Shown here piece after piece: positions 30,820 through 44,600 of a DNA stretch of 64,000 bases. This DNA is from Cymbomonas tetramitiformis. Lineage: Eukaryota > Chlorophyta > Pyramimonadophyceae > Pyramimonadales > Pyramimonadaceae. The stretch covers positions 49,889 to 113,888 of the forward strand of contig LGRX02034683.1 in assembly GCA_001247695.2 (NCBI GenBank), read 5' to 3'. The stretch's first letter is position 1. Each line of letters begins with the position of its first letter. Position numbers and translations under genes: made by a program. Under the pieces are notes generated by a model. That model saw only the letters and a list, made by a program, of their open reading frames with translations, searched no databases and was not told where the DNA came from.

Positions 30820-33800
30820 GTACGAAGCGCGCCTTCTGTTCAACCCATTCTTGTCAGAAATTGTCATTGAATAGTTTGGGTTTGAAGTAGCTGATGTTCG
30901 AAATATTCAACAAAGCTCACCCCGTCCTGCAAGAGGTAATTCGAGCTGACGTCCTGGAGAAAGGGAAAGGTCTCCGACGTGCCCTGTTAGAGCCCTGACA
31001 ACACCAATCTTCGTTGCATCGCATATGTTTTCACTTTAATATTTGATGAAATCCTGAAGGTTGGACGTTGCGCGCATACACGCGAGTGTTGCAGGTAAAT
31101 GCCAGACAGCAAACGACCCACCAGAATGGTTCGTTCTTTGTTCCGATGTTTGGTCGCCTGATGTATATCCAGTATATCGTGTGAACCGAAGCGATATTCT
31201 GGCTTACTTATATATACGCTAAAATTTGGGAGACGAATGCTGTGTTCAGACTTATCTGATAAGAGAAATCCTTTCACGAGGGCATGCGCAACGGTACGCC
31301 CGCGATTATGGCCAATGCAAACTTTGTTTCCGTCTCTGTTGCGCTTTTGAATGACAAAGTACGCCCACAATCTTTCAAAATCGTAAAGTTGCTTTCAGAA
31401 ACATCAGGGCCCCTTTGCTACCTTGATGCAACTCCCATACGGCATCTAGCTTAGGTCGCATCGTCTTTGTTATAAACTCTTTGAAAAGTTGTTGTGTAAA
31501 CCAGTTGAGTTTTTGATATGGATACAGACTATGACAATGGTTGAGGAGGAAGGTGTAAGTGGTCTCTTCAAAGGAGTCAAACCAGCTTTCATCGGAACAG
31601 CAATATCGCAGGTGTCTGCTTGGCCCGAGAGCGATAGCTCCTTTTGCTGCTCCGTGCAACCCGCCAGTGGCAAGATCTTCTCTACATGCTTTCCTGAGTG
31701 CATTATTACGAGGTTTGATTTTACTGCCCACTTTTCAGCTGGACATCCGAAATAGTGAAAGCTTCCCGCCCCTATTGTCCAGTTTTTGAAAGGCTCTTTG
31801 CATCAAACTAGAGGATGGCTTAAGGATATTTTGAACACTCTTTCAAAGATCAAACGCTGAGTCTGGGCGCGGAGCGGAGACTCCGCAGATGGTCTACTTC
31901 TACTTATACTCCAACCTGCGCAGTTCAGTTGTCGAATTTTCTCGAAGTGGCAGCAAGTAAGTTCCAGCCAGCCGTCATTGTGCGCTGAGTTCAAACTATT
32001 GCAAACTCGGGTGCCGCTTCGACACTGCTGACTGTACGTACCGGTACGTCAGCCATCCTGCCAGTTTCGTCAATCGTGGCCAGATGTGATGCCATCCACG
32101 TGATCAGCGACTCTCTCCTTCAGTGGATCAGTGACTGCCTCGTCACCACTGCGCTTGCATAAACACCTGGCGGAAGAAGGAGGCTTGCTTGTACACAGCT
32201 CGTTTTTCGATGCAAGTCGCTGGATGCCCTAGCTTGTTCACCAGCTCAGGTCTTGAGCGGCCTATGCAACAAAGCAGACACCTGAGATGAGATTCGTTCT
32301 CTGGTGGCTGCCGAGGAAGGCTGCAAGCCGCCGGACACAAGGCGAATCTGGGACCCTTGAGCGCGCTGGGTGTTGCTTGCGGCAGGCTGCAAGCCGCCGG
32401 ATACAAGGCGAATCTGGGACCCTTGAACGCGCTGGGCGTTGCTTCCGTGGCTGGGTCAGTGAACGCCGCCTCGTTGAAACAGTCTCCTGCGTCCTCCGCG
32501 CCTGCTCCTCGATACCCTCTGCTCTGCCAGCGAGGTCGCTTCATAGGCCTGCCGCCGTCCCTTTCTCTGTGTTAAGCAGCCGTGCTTGTCCCGAAGGCGC
32601 GTCATCTGAGATATGACTGACTGCTCACCGGTGGGATTTGCTGCTTGCAGATGCCTTGCGGTCGTGCTTACAAATCCAATCTGGGTGGTAGCCTCGCGTC
32701 TGCAAACCGCCCGGAAAACAGAGGCGGGCAGCAAGTAAGTGGAAAAGGCATGCGATCGTGCTTCCTGGGCGGCCCCGCCTCGTTAGGTGGTACTCTCCGG
32801 TAGTTAAAACGCAGATAAGAGAAATGCGGAAGGGGGGTCAAAAAGCTATTTTATGACTACAGTGCACTTTTCATCCTCAGTGAATACCACTGCACGGGAC
32901 GGCCAGTGCGTGAGACAACCACAGGCCGTGCTCGGAGTGTGAGCTTCTACTAATCATGTCACAAATAGACTGGGGAGACTCGAAATAGATGGATAACGAA
33001 TTTCTTGGAATGCAACACTTTTTTGCTCGGGTTCACTTATCTTGCACATCTTGCAAACTCGGTCAGTCCTGGCATCCTTGGTCTTGCTTCATCCGTGTTT
33101 TGTGGAATGGATGCAATCTAGCAGAATTTGCTCATTCCGGTAACGTGCCACTTGATTCTCTGTTGAGACTCCTGGGCAGACCTCGCGCTGCACTCTTGCT
33201 CCTGGGCAGACTTCGCGCTGCGCTCTTGCTCCTGGGCAGACCTCGCGCTGCACTCTTGCTCCTGGGCAGACTTCGCGCTGCACTCTTGCTCCTGGGCAGA
33301 CTTCGCGCTGCACTCTTGCTTCTGGGCAGACCTCGCGCTGCACTCTTGCTCGTGGGCAGACTTCGCGCTGCACTCTTGCTCCTGGGCAGACTTCGCTGAG
33401 CTGCACCTCTGAAGACTTCGCGCTGCACTCTTGCTCCCATGACCTCGCGCCTGCACTCTTGCCCTGGGCGGACTTCGCTGCACTCTTGCTCCTGGGCGGA
33501 CTTCGCGCTGCACTCTTGCTCCTGGGCAGACTTCGCGCTGCACTCCTGCTCCTGGGCACTTTACACCCTTCTCTTCCGCGTTCTTTCCCGACATGTTTCT
33601 TTATCTTCGTTTGTTCCATCTCTTTGGACTATGAACAACGCCCGAGTGCCTGTTCGCGCAGGGAGACGGCGCCGGCGGACGCAGGCTCTAATACAGCGGA
33701 TCCCGAGGGCATGGCAAAGGAGGTGAACCACTGATTCTGAAGGGTCTGTGACGACGTGGCGTCCTGCTCCCGCTTTCTGTTACGCATGTGCGGTTGCACT

Positions 33801-36800
33801 TTGTTAAGCCTGTTCGAGCCAAAGTGCCCCCTTTGCGGACTGTCATGCTATTTGATCAATCGTCCTGTTCGAGCCAAAGTGCCCCCTTTGCGGACTGTCA
33901 TGCTATTTGACTAACTGCCCCGTGCCTGTTACAAAGTGCCCCTTTGCGGACTGTCATGCTATTTGATCAATCAGCTCCTGTAATGGTTAAAGTGCCCCTT
34001 TGCGGACTGTCATGCTATTTGATCAATCGTCCTGTTCGGTTTTCAAAGTGCCCCCTTTGCGGACTTGTCATGCTATTTGGATCAATCGCTCTGTACGAGC
34101 CAAAGTGCCCTTTATGGACTGTCATGCTATTTGATCAATCGTCCTGTACGAGCCAAAGTGCCCTTTATGATCGTCAGGCGATGAACAATCGTCTCTGTAC
34201 GAGCCAAAGTGCCCTTTGTACCGTCATGCTTTTGATCAATCGTCCTGTACGAGCCAAAGTGCCCCCTTTGCGGACTGTCATGCTATTTGATCAATCGTCC
34301 TGTTCGAGCCAAAGTGCCCCCTTTGCGGACTGTCATGCTATTTGATCAATCGTCCCGTTTCTCATACCGAGGTGTCTGCGGATGCTCCTCGGACGGCGCG
34401 AAGCTTTTGAAGCCTTCGAGGCTTTTTCCACGAAGCTTTCTCACAGCGGGGAGCGAGCTCTAGGGCCCGGGGTGTCCATGCATCTGTAGAGACTTCGCTG
34501 GAGGGTGCACCGACAGCTGGCTGGTCTCGGGGATGCATGCCAGATCAGAGCCATTTACGAGGAAGCCGGGCTGCGTGGCTTCTGGAAGGGCGTGCCCCCC
34601 GCGCTGCTCATGGTCAGCAACCCGGCCTTGCAGTACATGGCGTATGAATGGTATGCACGGCTCCGATCCGGCTCAGATGCTCTGTAGCCGCCACGAGTTC
34701 CCGAGGCCGTAATTGCAGCTCCAACTTCAAAAGCACATTCCCCCCCATGAATGGGGAAAGGCCGCATCCCGTCTTCGCATAACCCATGGCCAATGTCACC
34801 AAGAATATGCGCCCTGAGGACGAGCTGATGCGCTACGTCGTCTGGGCCCACCTGAACCGTCCTCATGAAATTCCGTTGGGATTTTGTGCACCTTTTGTCG
34901 AACAGACATGGAAGACCGTTGAATTGCTTTCAATCTTACGGCGGGAATGTCTGCGAGCTTGGGACTGAAATAAGCGGTGTGCGGATGCTTGCGAGGCTCC
35001 TGCCAGGCTGTCAGCGCTTCGGTCCAAGCATGACAAGTCGGCTCCAACGGCAATGCAGGCGTGCCACTCCCCATTTCCCCCATACACACTCGCAAGGGTG
35101 CACGTGGGGCCACCTGACGACACCGCAAGTGGGCCTCGGGTGTGCGCGTTGCAAAACCGGGTGTGGAGCGCTTTCGAATGAAGCTGCTTTGTATCCATCG
35201 CGTGTAGCCCAAATGTACAGGCTGCACCATTTTACCAGCACGGCACGTGGCATGGCTGCACCATTTTACCTGCATGGCACGTGGCATGGCTGCACCATTT
35301 TACCTGCATGGCACGTGGCATGGCTGCACCATTTTACCTGCATGGCACGTGGCATGGCTGCACCATTTTACCAGCACGGCACGTGGCATGGCTGCCCCAT
35401 TTTATCTATACGGCACGTGGCATGGCTGCACCATTTTACCCGCGCGGCACGTGGCGTGCACCCCGCCTGATGTATCCCATGACAAGTGTGGGCAATGGTG
35501 GACAGATTTTTACAATCGGTGCATCGGCCAAAGCAGCTGCCACCGTGGTAACGGCTTTCTCCCCATTCCCGATTTTTGCTTGCAGCGAATTGCGGCTTTT
35601 CGCAACTAGGACGCCAGTGGGTCCCAAATGGCCCACTCGGCGCCTCCCTCATTGGACACCGCCAGTGGGTCGCAAATGGCCCACTCGGCGCCTCCCTCAT
35701 TGCACGCCGCAAGTGGGTCCCAAATGGCCCACTCGGCGCCTCCCTCATTGGACGCCGCCAGTGGGTCGCAAATGGCCCACTCGGCGCCTCCCTCATTGCG
35801 CTGCGCTAGCACCCGTGCAGACGGAGCTGTTTGATGTCTCCCGTCGACATGCGTGTTTGCATCGTGAACGAATCGCGAAACTGCAGGATTTTTGCCATGC
35901 CCAGTCCCAACTTGCTTGGTAGTATCACATGCATTTTTAGGGTTTGCTACACCTGGTCTCAATGTACATGGCAGCGTCACATGCGACTAGCTCTGCCTGG
36001 CCATCGTGTCATGTCCGGCGGTGTCACATGCCGCTCGCCCTTGGGGAACTCTTGAATGACTTTTGTCAGTGTCAAAGTCAGCCTGGGTTGCCAGGTGTGG
36101 TGAGCCATGCCAGGCATCCTCTGCGGACTCAGCCTGGGTACGCGGTGTCTCGCGCGGCCTCTGCTCAGCATAGTTGCTATATTTGCTCTCCCCGCCCAGC
36201 CACCTGGCGCATTGCAGAAACACTGGCCGTGTGGCGTGGACAATGTTAGATTGCGTCGGGGTTGGAAATCAGGGTTTCAGGTTTAGACCCTAAGGATCGG
36301 CCTGCCGTTGGGGACGGGAATTCAGTTGACCTATCCGATGCTGCTGGTGAAGTTGAGGCTGCAGTCGTCGAGGAAGCAAACCGACGATAAACTGAAGTAC
36401 AGGGGCACGCTGGATGCGGTAAGGGATCTTTGACCGAGCTCATGTCCGTCTTGCATACTCGCTCGAGTCACGGCAGCGCTGACGCCTACCCAGGGCATTC
36501 CAGCAGGGCCAGCGCGATGATTCTTCGGGTTAGGGGTCCATGAACACTTTCCTGCTCTCGTTTGGATCGCTGTATCTGTCGGTGTATGTGTGGGTGCTTA
36601 GGGTTCGATCGCGAAGCCGCCATGGGGCATGCCAGCAGAATTCGATTACTCCGATACCCGGGATTCAGCACGCATTGAGCTGCGTACAGTTGCGCAGTCT
36701 CGCTTGTTCGCCAGTGATTGGTACATACGTACATACATGCATCCATCCATGCTGCTTTGCATTGGTTGAGGTGGGCTCATCCCTGGTCCGACTCCTTTGG

Positions 36801-38576
36801 CACCATGTAACCACCGAAGACCGGCTGCACTATATACCCATGCCGGGGATCAAAAAGTTCAGCAAACACTTCAGGACACTTATCCAGATTCTCCGGAGCT
36901 CACTCGTGAAGAATGGGACCCCCTAAGCCTTACTCAGCCACCCGAGCCCCTCTGCATCCGCACCGCCGTCGCGCTGCTGCCGTGTCTCTGAAGCTGATTC
37001 ATCCCTGCCCTCGAGCTGCGCGAGCCATCTCTTCACCACCAAGCCTACGCGCAGGAACACCCCTCTGCTCCCTGAGCCTTACTGGGCCACCTGAGCCCCT
37101 CTGCGGCTGCCCTGCCGGCGCACTGCTGCTGTGTCTCTGAAGCCGGCTCAACTCCGCCCCTCGAGCCACTCTAGCCACCTCTTCACCACCAAGCCCATAT
37201 TCGGTACCACCTCGCTGCCCTCTACCCGCCCTAGAGCCTGGTCTCAAGAGAGCTTGCCCACCCACGCCACGGCCAGAATCCCCAAGGGCTGTCCCGAGGG
37301 GCTGAATGATAAACTAGATTGCCCTCACCCGAACCTGCACACCCACCACTGACTTGCGCCCGCAGCCCTCTACCCCCAGCGCTAACTCCACAGGACTGAA
37401 GCCTTGCGCTGATTGCCTTGCGAGGAAGCTGTGATCTTGAGCAACGTCGCGCTCCACACTTGCACTGCAACTGACATGCTGCACCGTTCCTACGTGGGGT
37501 CCTATACCCACAGTTGCCTGTGTGTCCCAAGCCCTCCCGGGGGCCGATAGTTCACCATCTGGCCGTCGCCGTCCTGACAGCTGCTGGTCACTGTTAGTTC
37601 CGGCACGGCCAGCAACCTCGCCCGGTGGGCACAGAAGCTGATGAGGCATCGTATGCTGCCGTGCAACCTGTTGTAAGTGCTCATCGCTGTCAGGATGGGC
37701 CCCCGGGCTCTGAGGATCCCGGCATGTGTCAACCCCTCTCGCGAGACGGTGTGTGCTTATCCTTGTACCGACTCCTCTGGCATCCCGTAGCCACAGAAGA
37801 CCGGCTGCACTATGTACCCACTCCACCCGCGAGCCTCCCCACATTTCCCCCGTTACCCCCACCAGTTCCCCCCATGCCGGCAACCCGCCTCAAGAAGGCC
37901 GGCCACCCGACGTCTCGCCCCCATCAAGGTGGCCACCCCTCCCTCAGCCAAGGCCATTGCTTGCTCCGGCGAGGCCCCACTCTGCTCCTGAGTCCAGACC
38001 CCACCCTCCGGGCCCGGCGACGAAAGGTCATCCCACTCATTCAAGATATCCTCGACACTTAACACCGCCTGGCTGAGCCCGCCTGTGCCTGCACGCGCCC
38101 CCCTAGATCGCGTTTCGGCGGTGCCCCTTCCGTGACCCCCCACAGTGCCCAGATGCTCTGCCTCCCGCCGCACATCCTCCATGCTCTCCAAAAGCCTCGA
38201 TGCCATCGCGCCTGCCTCGCCTGCCCCACCGGAGGCCTGCCCAGACTGCTCACGCCGCGTTCCCTCAGATTCCTGCGTCCCACCACCAGATCCATCCTGC
38301 GTGGCATAGTCTGTCTCCTCGAACGCGTCCTCCCACGCTCTGTCCATCAGCGCCAACCTCTCCGCCCCTTCCCGTCGGACCGCCTCCCCCCGATCCAGGT
38401 CCGGGCCCATGCCTCCTCTCACACGCCTTCCGCCAGCCCAACGCCACCCACTTCCGGCCGGGCATCGCCCTACAGCCCGCCTGATGATCAGCCCTGCAAC
38501 TCCCCGTGCAAGCGCGAAAGAAAGCAGCCGGACCCACTTCTCCTTCCAGCCCACAGCCCCGCCACGTGCCGCTTCT

Positions 38577-38624
<48 letters not shown>

Positions 38625-41600
38625 CCCATTGCCATCCACCTGCTCTCCCCCTTCCGCGTTCGCCTCCATGTACCGCCGCTCCCTGAAGCGCCGCTGCGTC
38701 TTCCGAAGAAATCCATACGCCGCAGGCCCTAGCCCACCATACACCTCCACCCCAAAGGGGATGAAGTGATGTGGGCGGACATCCCCGTACGTCGCCACCT
38801 TGCTCTCCTCTACCTTCTTCGCCGCCGCCCCGGGGGCCATCATGGCCGCTCCCAGGTGCGCGTCTGACATCGGCCGCGCCGTGGCCACATCAAACAGCAC
38901 ATGCTGGCCCGGTCCCTCCGCATCTAACACTGTCACATCCGGGCAATGATTCCGTGAGTAGGTCAGGTAGCCCGCGAAGTCATCGTGCAATGCAGACGCC
39001 AAGGGGTAGGCAGACTTGGCCACCTCGAACAGCACCCTCTGCTCTCTGTGGTGGATGAAAGAGTACCGGTTTCCTCCCCCAGCCCCCACTCCCCCCCGGC
39101 ATGCCAATAAGTGTGTCCCGGTGGGATCACGCTCTCCTCCACAATCGGGGCACTCCTCCACTTGGCCAAGGAGGGGCTGCTCCGCATGAAGAATGTGCCG
39201 CAGGGCCACTCGGTATTCCGCCGAACTGAGCCCCAGGGCTGGGCAGCATGGAACACCCCTCAAGAAAGCCAGCCCAATGCTGTTGTAGGTCACCGAGAAA
39301 AGCCAGGGGAGCCGAGACGCCCCCACGTGCCCAGCCAGCCAAAGCCAATCCGCAGAGTGGAGGACAGCAGCATAGACCCGTTGGGCACGTTTTTGAGACC
39401 TGCTGTAATCACTCAACTTCTTGACGTCGTCCGCCTTTGGCACTTGTGGTGGCAAATGCTCATTTGCTCCCCTCGCCTCCCCAATCACCTCCATCGCCTC
39501 CGACACCTTCTGCATGGCCGCTTGCAAAGAATTGACATACGGCAAGTCGCTCTCAGCCCCGAGGTCCTCGGTCCCCGCCGTCACTGTTGGAAAGAGCTCC
39601 CGCATATCCTCCCAGACTTGCGCAAACCCACCAAGCCAGGCCGCACTGCTCACCCTCGCCGCCTTAGTCAGGCCCATCCCATGCGGGAGGGTGGCAAACT
39701 CACAGGAATGCCACGCCAATCCACCGCCAGGCAGCAAGTCCCGCAACGCCCCCTGCATCCTCCTGTCATGCTCCTCAGCCGCCTCCCGCATCATCTCCGG
39801 CGGCACACCTCGCAACCAGAACCCTCGGGTGGGCACAGAATCGAAGCAGGAGCCCCTGGACCTGCGCATGCCCAAGCTTGTTCAAGAGGGGCAGGATGCC
39901 ACATAACTCCTCCACCTTCTTCAACATCTCCGCACTGACCGCCTCTGCCTTCCCCACCGGCACCCCCAAGACATCGATGAAGTCCAGCTCCCCCGTGCAC
40001 TCGGCATCCCGACCTCGAAGCAACTGGCGTCCCCCTCAGGCGAGAAAGCCGCCGACTTCACCGGCTGAATATCCAGGCCAATCGCCACTGCCTCCTCCAT
40101 ATAAGTCTCATACGCGAGCGCCGCTTCAACCGGAGGGCCAAGGAAGAAAGCGTCACCCAAGTAGGCAAAGATGACCTCACTAGGGTGCCTCTCCTGAACC
40201 CGCTCCAGCACCACCTGCAACGGGGCAGCCAAGTAAAGCGGCCCCAGGGGTCCCCCTGCTGCGTGCCCTCCTTCGACTTGACAAATCGCATCACCGAGCC
40301 ATCAACGCCCCCCAGCCGAAACCCCAGGTTCGCATCCACCCCATAACAAAGGTCCGTCCATGCCCACACTCCGGGAAGTCCCGCTCAATAGCCTCAAACA
40401 TAGCCTCACGGTGCACCGCATTGAAGGCATTCCTGGCATCTGCCTTGACATAGACCCATTCCGGGTGCCGGTCCAGGGCCGCCTGAATCAGTGTGGACCC
40501 CTAGGTCCGCCCCTCCCTTCACCGCAACCCCAATCTGGGCCGCCCGCAGTCCACCATGCTTATCATCCTGTCGCCGCCCACAAAATCAAGCCCTGAGGGC
40601 CTTCGCACGCTGCCTGCATATGACCTTTGCCACTAGCTTCCGCAGAACTTCGCCACACGCAATGGGCCGGACGTTGACGCCGAGGTCGTCCTTCAGCAAC
40701 GCCACTAACCTAGCGCCTGCCAACCACTCCCGAACTCCCGCCGGGGCCCGACCTGCCCCCAGATGGTTGCACACCTCCAACAGTGCATCTCGCCCACCAG
40801 AGACATGGACCGTCCACATATGCTCCCAGCGCCACTGAGAGCTGACCGGTCCCGAGGCCCGCGGCAGATTACGCATTACATCATCGAACGTCTTCTCATC
40901 CAGCTCAAGCGCCTGCTCCCGAAGCTCCCGCCGGCGATCCTCGCCCACATCTTGCCTCCTGCCTGTCCCAGCCGGGTGCAACCGCTCCAGCTTCAGCAGC
41001 GTCTCCTCCGTCGCCGGTGCCAGCTTGGCTAACTCCAGCCTTTTTGCTGTCCCGCCTTCACCAATCAGTGTGTGTGTGTGTGTGTGCGCACAGGTTTCTT
41101 TTCGTTTGTAGATACATTGATGACTTGCTGGCGTTCAATATTCCAGATATGGAAGACTATCTATATCTGAACGAATCCGGCACTGCAGGGATCTATCCCA
41201 AACACATTTTGAGTCTATCTTTGGCACATGCAGGTGTGCGTGTCCCTTACATGGACATACTCATCAAGCAAAATAGGCGCAGAGGCCTTATGACTGCCAT
41301 ATATGACAAACGACTGGATGCACAATATGCTGACATCCAGGTCATTAGGTACCCTGCACATGACTCGTACTTGGCCGACAAAGCTAAGTATGGGATTGTC
41401 ACGAGCCAACTGCATCGGTTCGCTGAGAGATGTGTCCTTTGGCAAGACTTTGTTTACAACATAGCTCTTGTTTTCCACAGGATGACACAAAAGGGTTACC
41501 ACAGCAGGCGTTTGTGGGGCTTTTTGCGGCGCTTTATGGTGGAGAGGCCCGGTCTGTATGATAGACGAGGTCCGGGTTGCTAGATCTCGCGCGTCAGGCG

Positions 41601-44600
41601 TAAGCTGGGGGACTTACGTGACGGTGTCATTGTGCCAGGTCCGAATGGGTGGGAGTTCGGGCCATCATAGCTGACCGGGAATACGTCTTGCCATAGGGTT
41701 GTGGCATCTCGCTGTTAACGGGGACGGCCACTTGGGTGCTTTGGATGATGGGATGTAGCTGTCCCTGTGGTACCCTTCTGACGGGTACTGCCTCTTTGAG
41801 GGCGTCGGGGATTCGTCTGCGGCTGGCTCTATTTATGTCCAGTGCCTTGAGGCTTTTTCACCTGCCGGGGGACTGGTGGTTGACAGCCACTTTATGGGGT
41901 GCTGGCATCTCGTTGTTAACGGGGACGGCCACTGAAATGATTTGGATGATGGGGTTGTGGCTGTCCTTGTGGTACCCTTCTGGCGGGTACTGCCTCTTTG
42001 AGGGCGTCGGGGATTCGTCTGCGGCTGGCTCTATTTATGTCCAGTGCCTTGGGGCTTTTTCACCTGCCGGGGGACTGGTGATCGATACCCACTTTTTTGG
42101 GGTGTTGACATCTCGTTGTTAACGGGGACGGCCACTAGAATGATTTGGATGATGGGGTTGTGGCTGTCCTTGTGGTACCCTTCTGACGGGTACTGCCTCT
42201 TTGAGGGCGTCGGGGATTCGTCTGCGGCTGGCTCTATTTATGTCCAGTGCCTTGGGGCTTTTTCACCTGCCGGGGGACTGGTGGTTGACAGCCACTTTAT
42301 GGGGTACTGGCGGATCGCTGTGAACGGGGACGGCCACTGGAATGATTTGGATGATGGGATGTGGCTGTCCCTGTGGTACCCTTCTGGCGGGTACTGCCTC
42401 TTTGAGGGCGTCGGAGATTCGTCTGCGGCTGGCTCTATTTATGTCCAGTGCCTTGGGGCTTTTTCACCTGCCGGGGGACTGGTGATCGACACCCACTTTA
42501 TGGGGTACTGGCATCTCGTTGTTAGCGGGGACGGCCACTGGAATGATTTGGATGATGGGATTGTGGCTGTCCCTGTTGTACCCTTCTGACGGGTACTGCC
42601 TCTTTGAGGGCGTCGGGGATTCGTCTGCGGCTGGCTCTATTTATGTCCAGTGCCTTGGGGCTTTTTCACCTGCCGGGGGACTGGTGGTTGACAGCCACTT
42701 TATGGGGTACTGGCGGATCGCTGTGAACGGGGACGGCCACTGGAATGATTTGGATGATGGGATGTGGCTGTCCCTGTGGTACCCTTCTGACGGGTACTGC
42801 CTCTTTGAGGGCGTCGAGGATTCGTCTGCGGCTGGCTTTTATTTATGTCTAGTGCCTTGAGGTTTTTTCACCTGCCGGGGGACTGGTGGTTGACAGCCAC
42901 GTTATGGGGTACTGGCGGATCGCTGTGAACGGGGACGGCCACTGGAATGATTTGGATGATGGAATGGGGCTGTCCCTGTGGTACCCTTCTGACGGGTACT
43001 GCCTCTTTGAGGGCGTCGGGGATTCGTCTGCGGCTGGCTCTATTTATGTCCAGTGCCTTGGGGCTTTTTCACCTGCCGGGGGACTGGTAATCGACACCCA
43101 CTTTATGGGGTACTGGCATCTCGTTGTGAACGGGGACGGCCACTGGAATGATTTGGATGATGGGATGTGGCTGTCCCTGTGGTACCCTTCTGACGGGTAC
43201 TGCCTCTTTGAGTGCGTCGGGGATTCGTCTACGGCTCGCTTTTTGGGAGTGTCTTGGATTCGTCTGAAGCTAGCTCCCTCTCCGTGTACAGTGCTCATGG
43301 TTATTACACATGCCGGGGGACTTGTGTTCTTTGACCTTGATATGAAGTACTGGCGGATCGCTGTGAACGGGGACGGCCGCCGGGTGGAAGTGGGTTTTGG
43401 GAGGCGGTTATCCCTGTGGTGCCATTCTGGCGGGTACTGCCTCTTGGAGAGCTCGGTAGATTCGTCTGTCGTGCTGCGAGGAGAGGCAGAAGGTGGTGAA
43501 GTACACCTTCTGTGTTTTCCCTTGAATTTTGTGGGGAGCACTTAGGTGCCCGCATGTTTTTTTTTTTTGACATGGGGTGTCCATGCTGTGTGGTGTGACT
43601 GCATTCATGACATAACCATGGACCAACAGGTCCCATCCATCGACCGGGAGCCACTGGGGGGCATGCCAGCAGGGTCCGCTTACTCCGTAACCCAGAGACC
43701 AACAGTTGTTGGGCGATGATCGGTCACATCGTATCATCTTTCCATGCTGCTTTGCATTTGGGTTGGGAATATGTATGCGTTTGTGGTATCTTGCCACGGC
43801 CCCGCCCTGCTCTTGATTTGCTTCTCACATCCACTGGGATGATGATGGGCTGGCTTTTGTTGGCCGATCTCATGCCGTTCAGTGTGTGTGCTTACCATCG
43901 ACCGGGAGCCACTGGGGGGCATGCCAGCAGGGTCCGCTTACTCCGTAACCCAGAGACCAACAGTTGTTTGGCGACGATCGGTCTCATCGTATCATCTTTC
44001 CATGCTGCTTTGCATTTGGGTTGGGAATATGTATGCGTTTGTGGTATCTTGTCACGGCCCCGCCCTGCTCTTGATTTGCTTCTCACATCCACTGGGATGA
44101 TGATGGGCTGGCTTTTGTTGGCCGATCTCATGCCGTTCAGTGTGTGTGCTTACCAAGCCTATGCTCAGGACCACCCCTCTGTTCCCTGCTCCCTACTGCC
44201 TGCCCTAAAGTCTGGTCTGAAGAGGGCTTGCCCACCCACGACACGACCGGTGTTCCATAGGGCCGGTCACAAGGGGCTGAGAATGATCGACTGAATTGCT
44301 CCCATCTGATCTTGCGCTCCCGCCACCCCTCTGCGCTTGCAACCCTCTGCCCCCAGCACCAACTCCATGGGACTGAAGCCCATGCACTGAATACCCTGTG
44401 AGGCAGCTGCGAAGTTAAGTAATGCGCTCTACACTTGCACTGCAACTGCCGTTCTGCACTGTTCCTACTTCCCATCCCCACATATGCCTGTGTGTCCTAA
44501 GCCCTCCCGGTGGCCGATAGTTCACCATCCGGTTGTCGCCTGCCCGACAGTTGCTGGTCACTGTTAGTTCCGGCACGGCAAATAACCTCGCCACGTGGGC

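Larger units (their letters stand above)
37180..41037 (-). mobile_element. LINE (RLE-type non-LTR retrotransposon), 5'-truncated, in carrier intron
   Basis: On the minus strand: RT N-terminal part (40981-40586), RT palm (40500-39900), RT thumb, CCHC and endonuclease (39875-38265), then a long 3' tail to about 37180. The right edge is abrupt at about 41037, where the Penelope-like fragment begins. The frame is broken at least four times. The 3' limit is approximate, taken from where similarity with the second copy (44150-45640) starts. Confidence 0.8.

Noticed and set aside
33165..33565. Regular 30-bp repeats as a possible CRISPR array
   Set aside because: The units are contiguous with no unique spacers, and the setting is a spliced eukaryotic intron.
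33089..33619. Long frames on both strands (for example 176 and 158 residues) over the 30-bp repeats
   Set aside because: Products of a tandem repeat whose unit is divisible by three. All frames are similarly open and composition is purely repetitive.
35247..35922. Frames of 120-213 residues across the 34- and 48-bp repeats
   Set aside because: Open only because of tandem repeats. The one true coding piece inside is the 14-codon carrier exon at 35506-35547.
38409..38769. Ser/Arg/Pro-rich plus-strand frames over the TCCTCG repeat
   Set aside because: Simple-sequence antisense of the LINE's Asp/Glu run.
39111..39938. A 275-residue plus-strand frame opposite the LINE
   Set aside because: Antisense of the endonuclease/RT frame, without any domain of its own.
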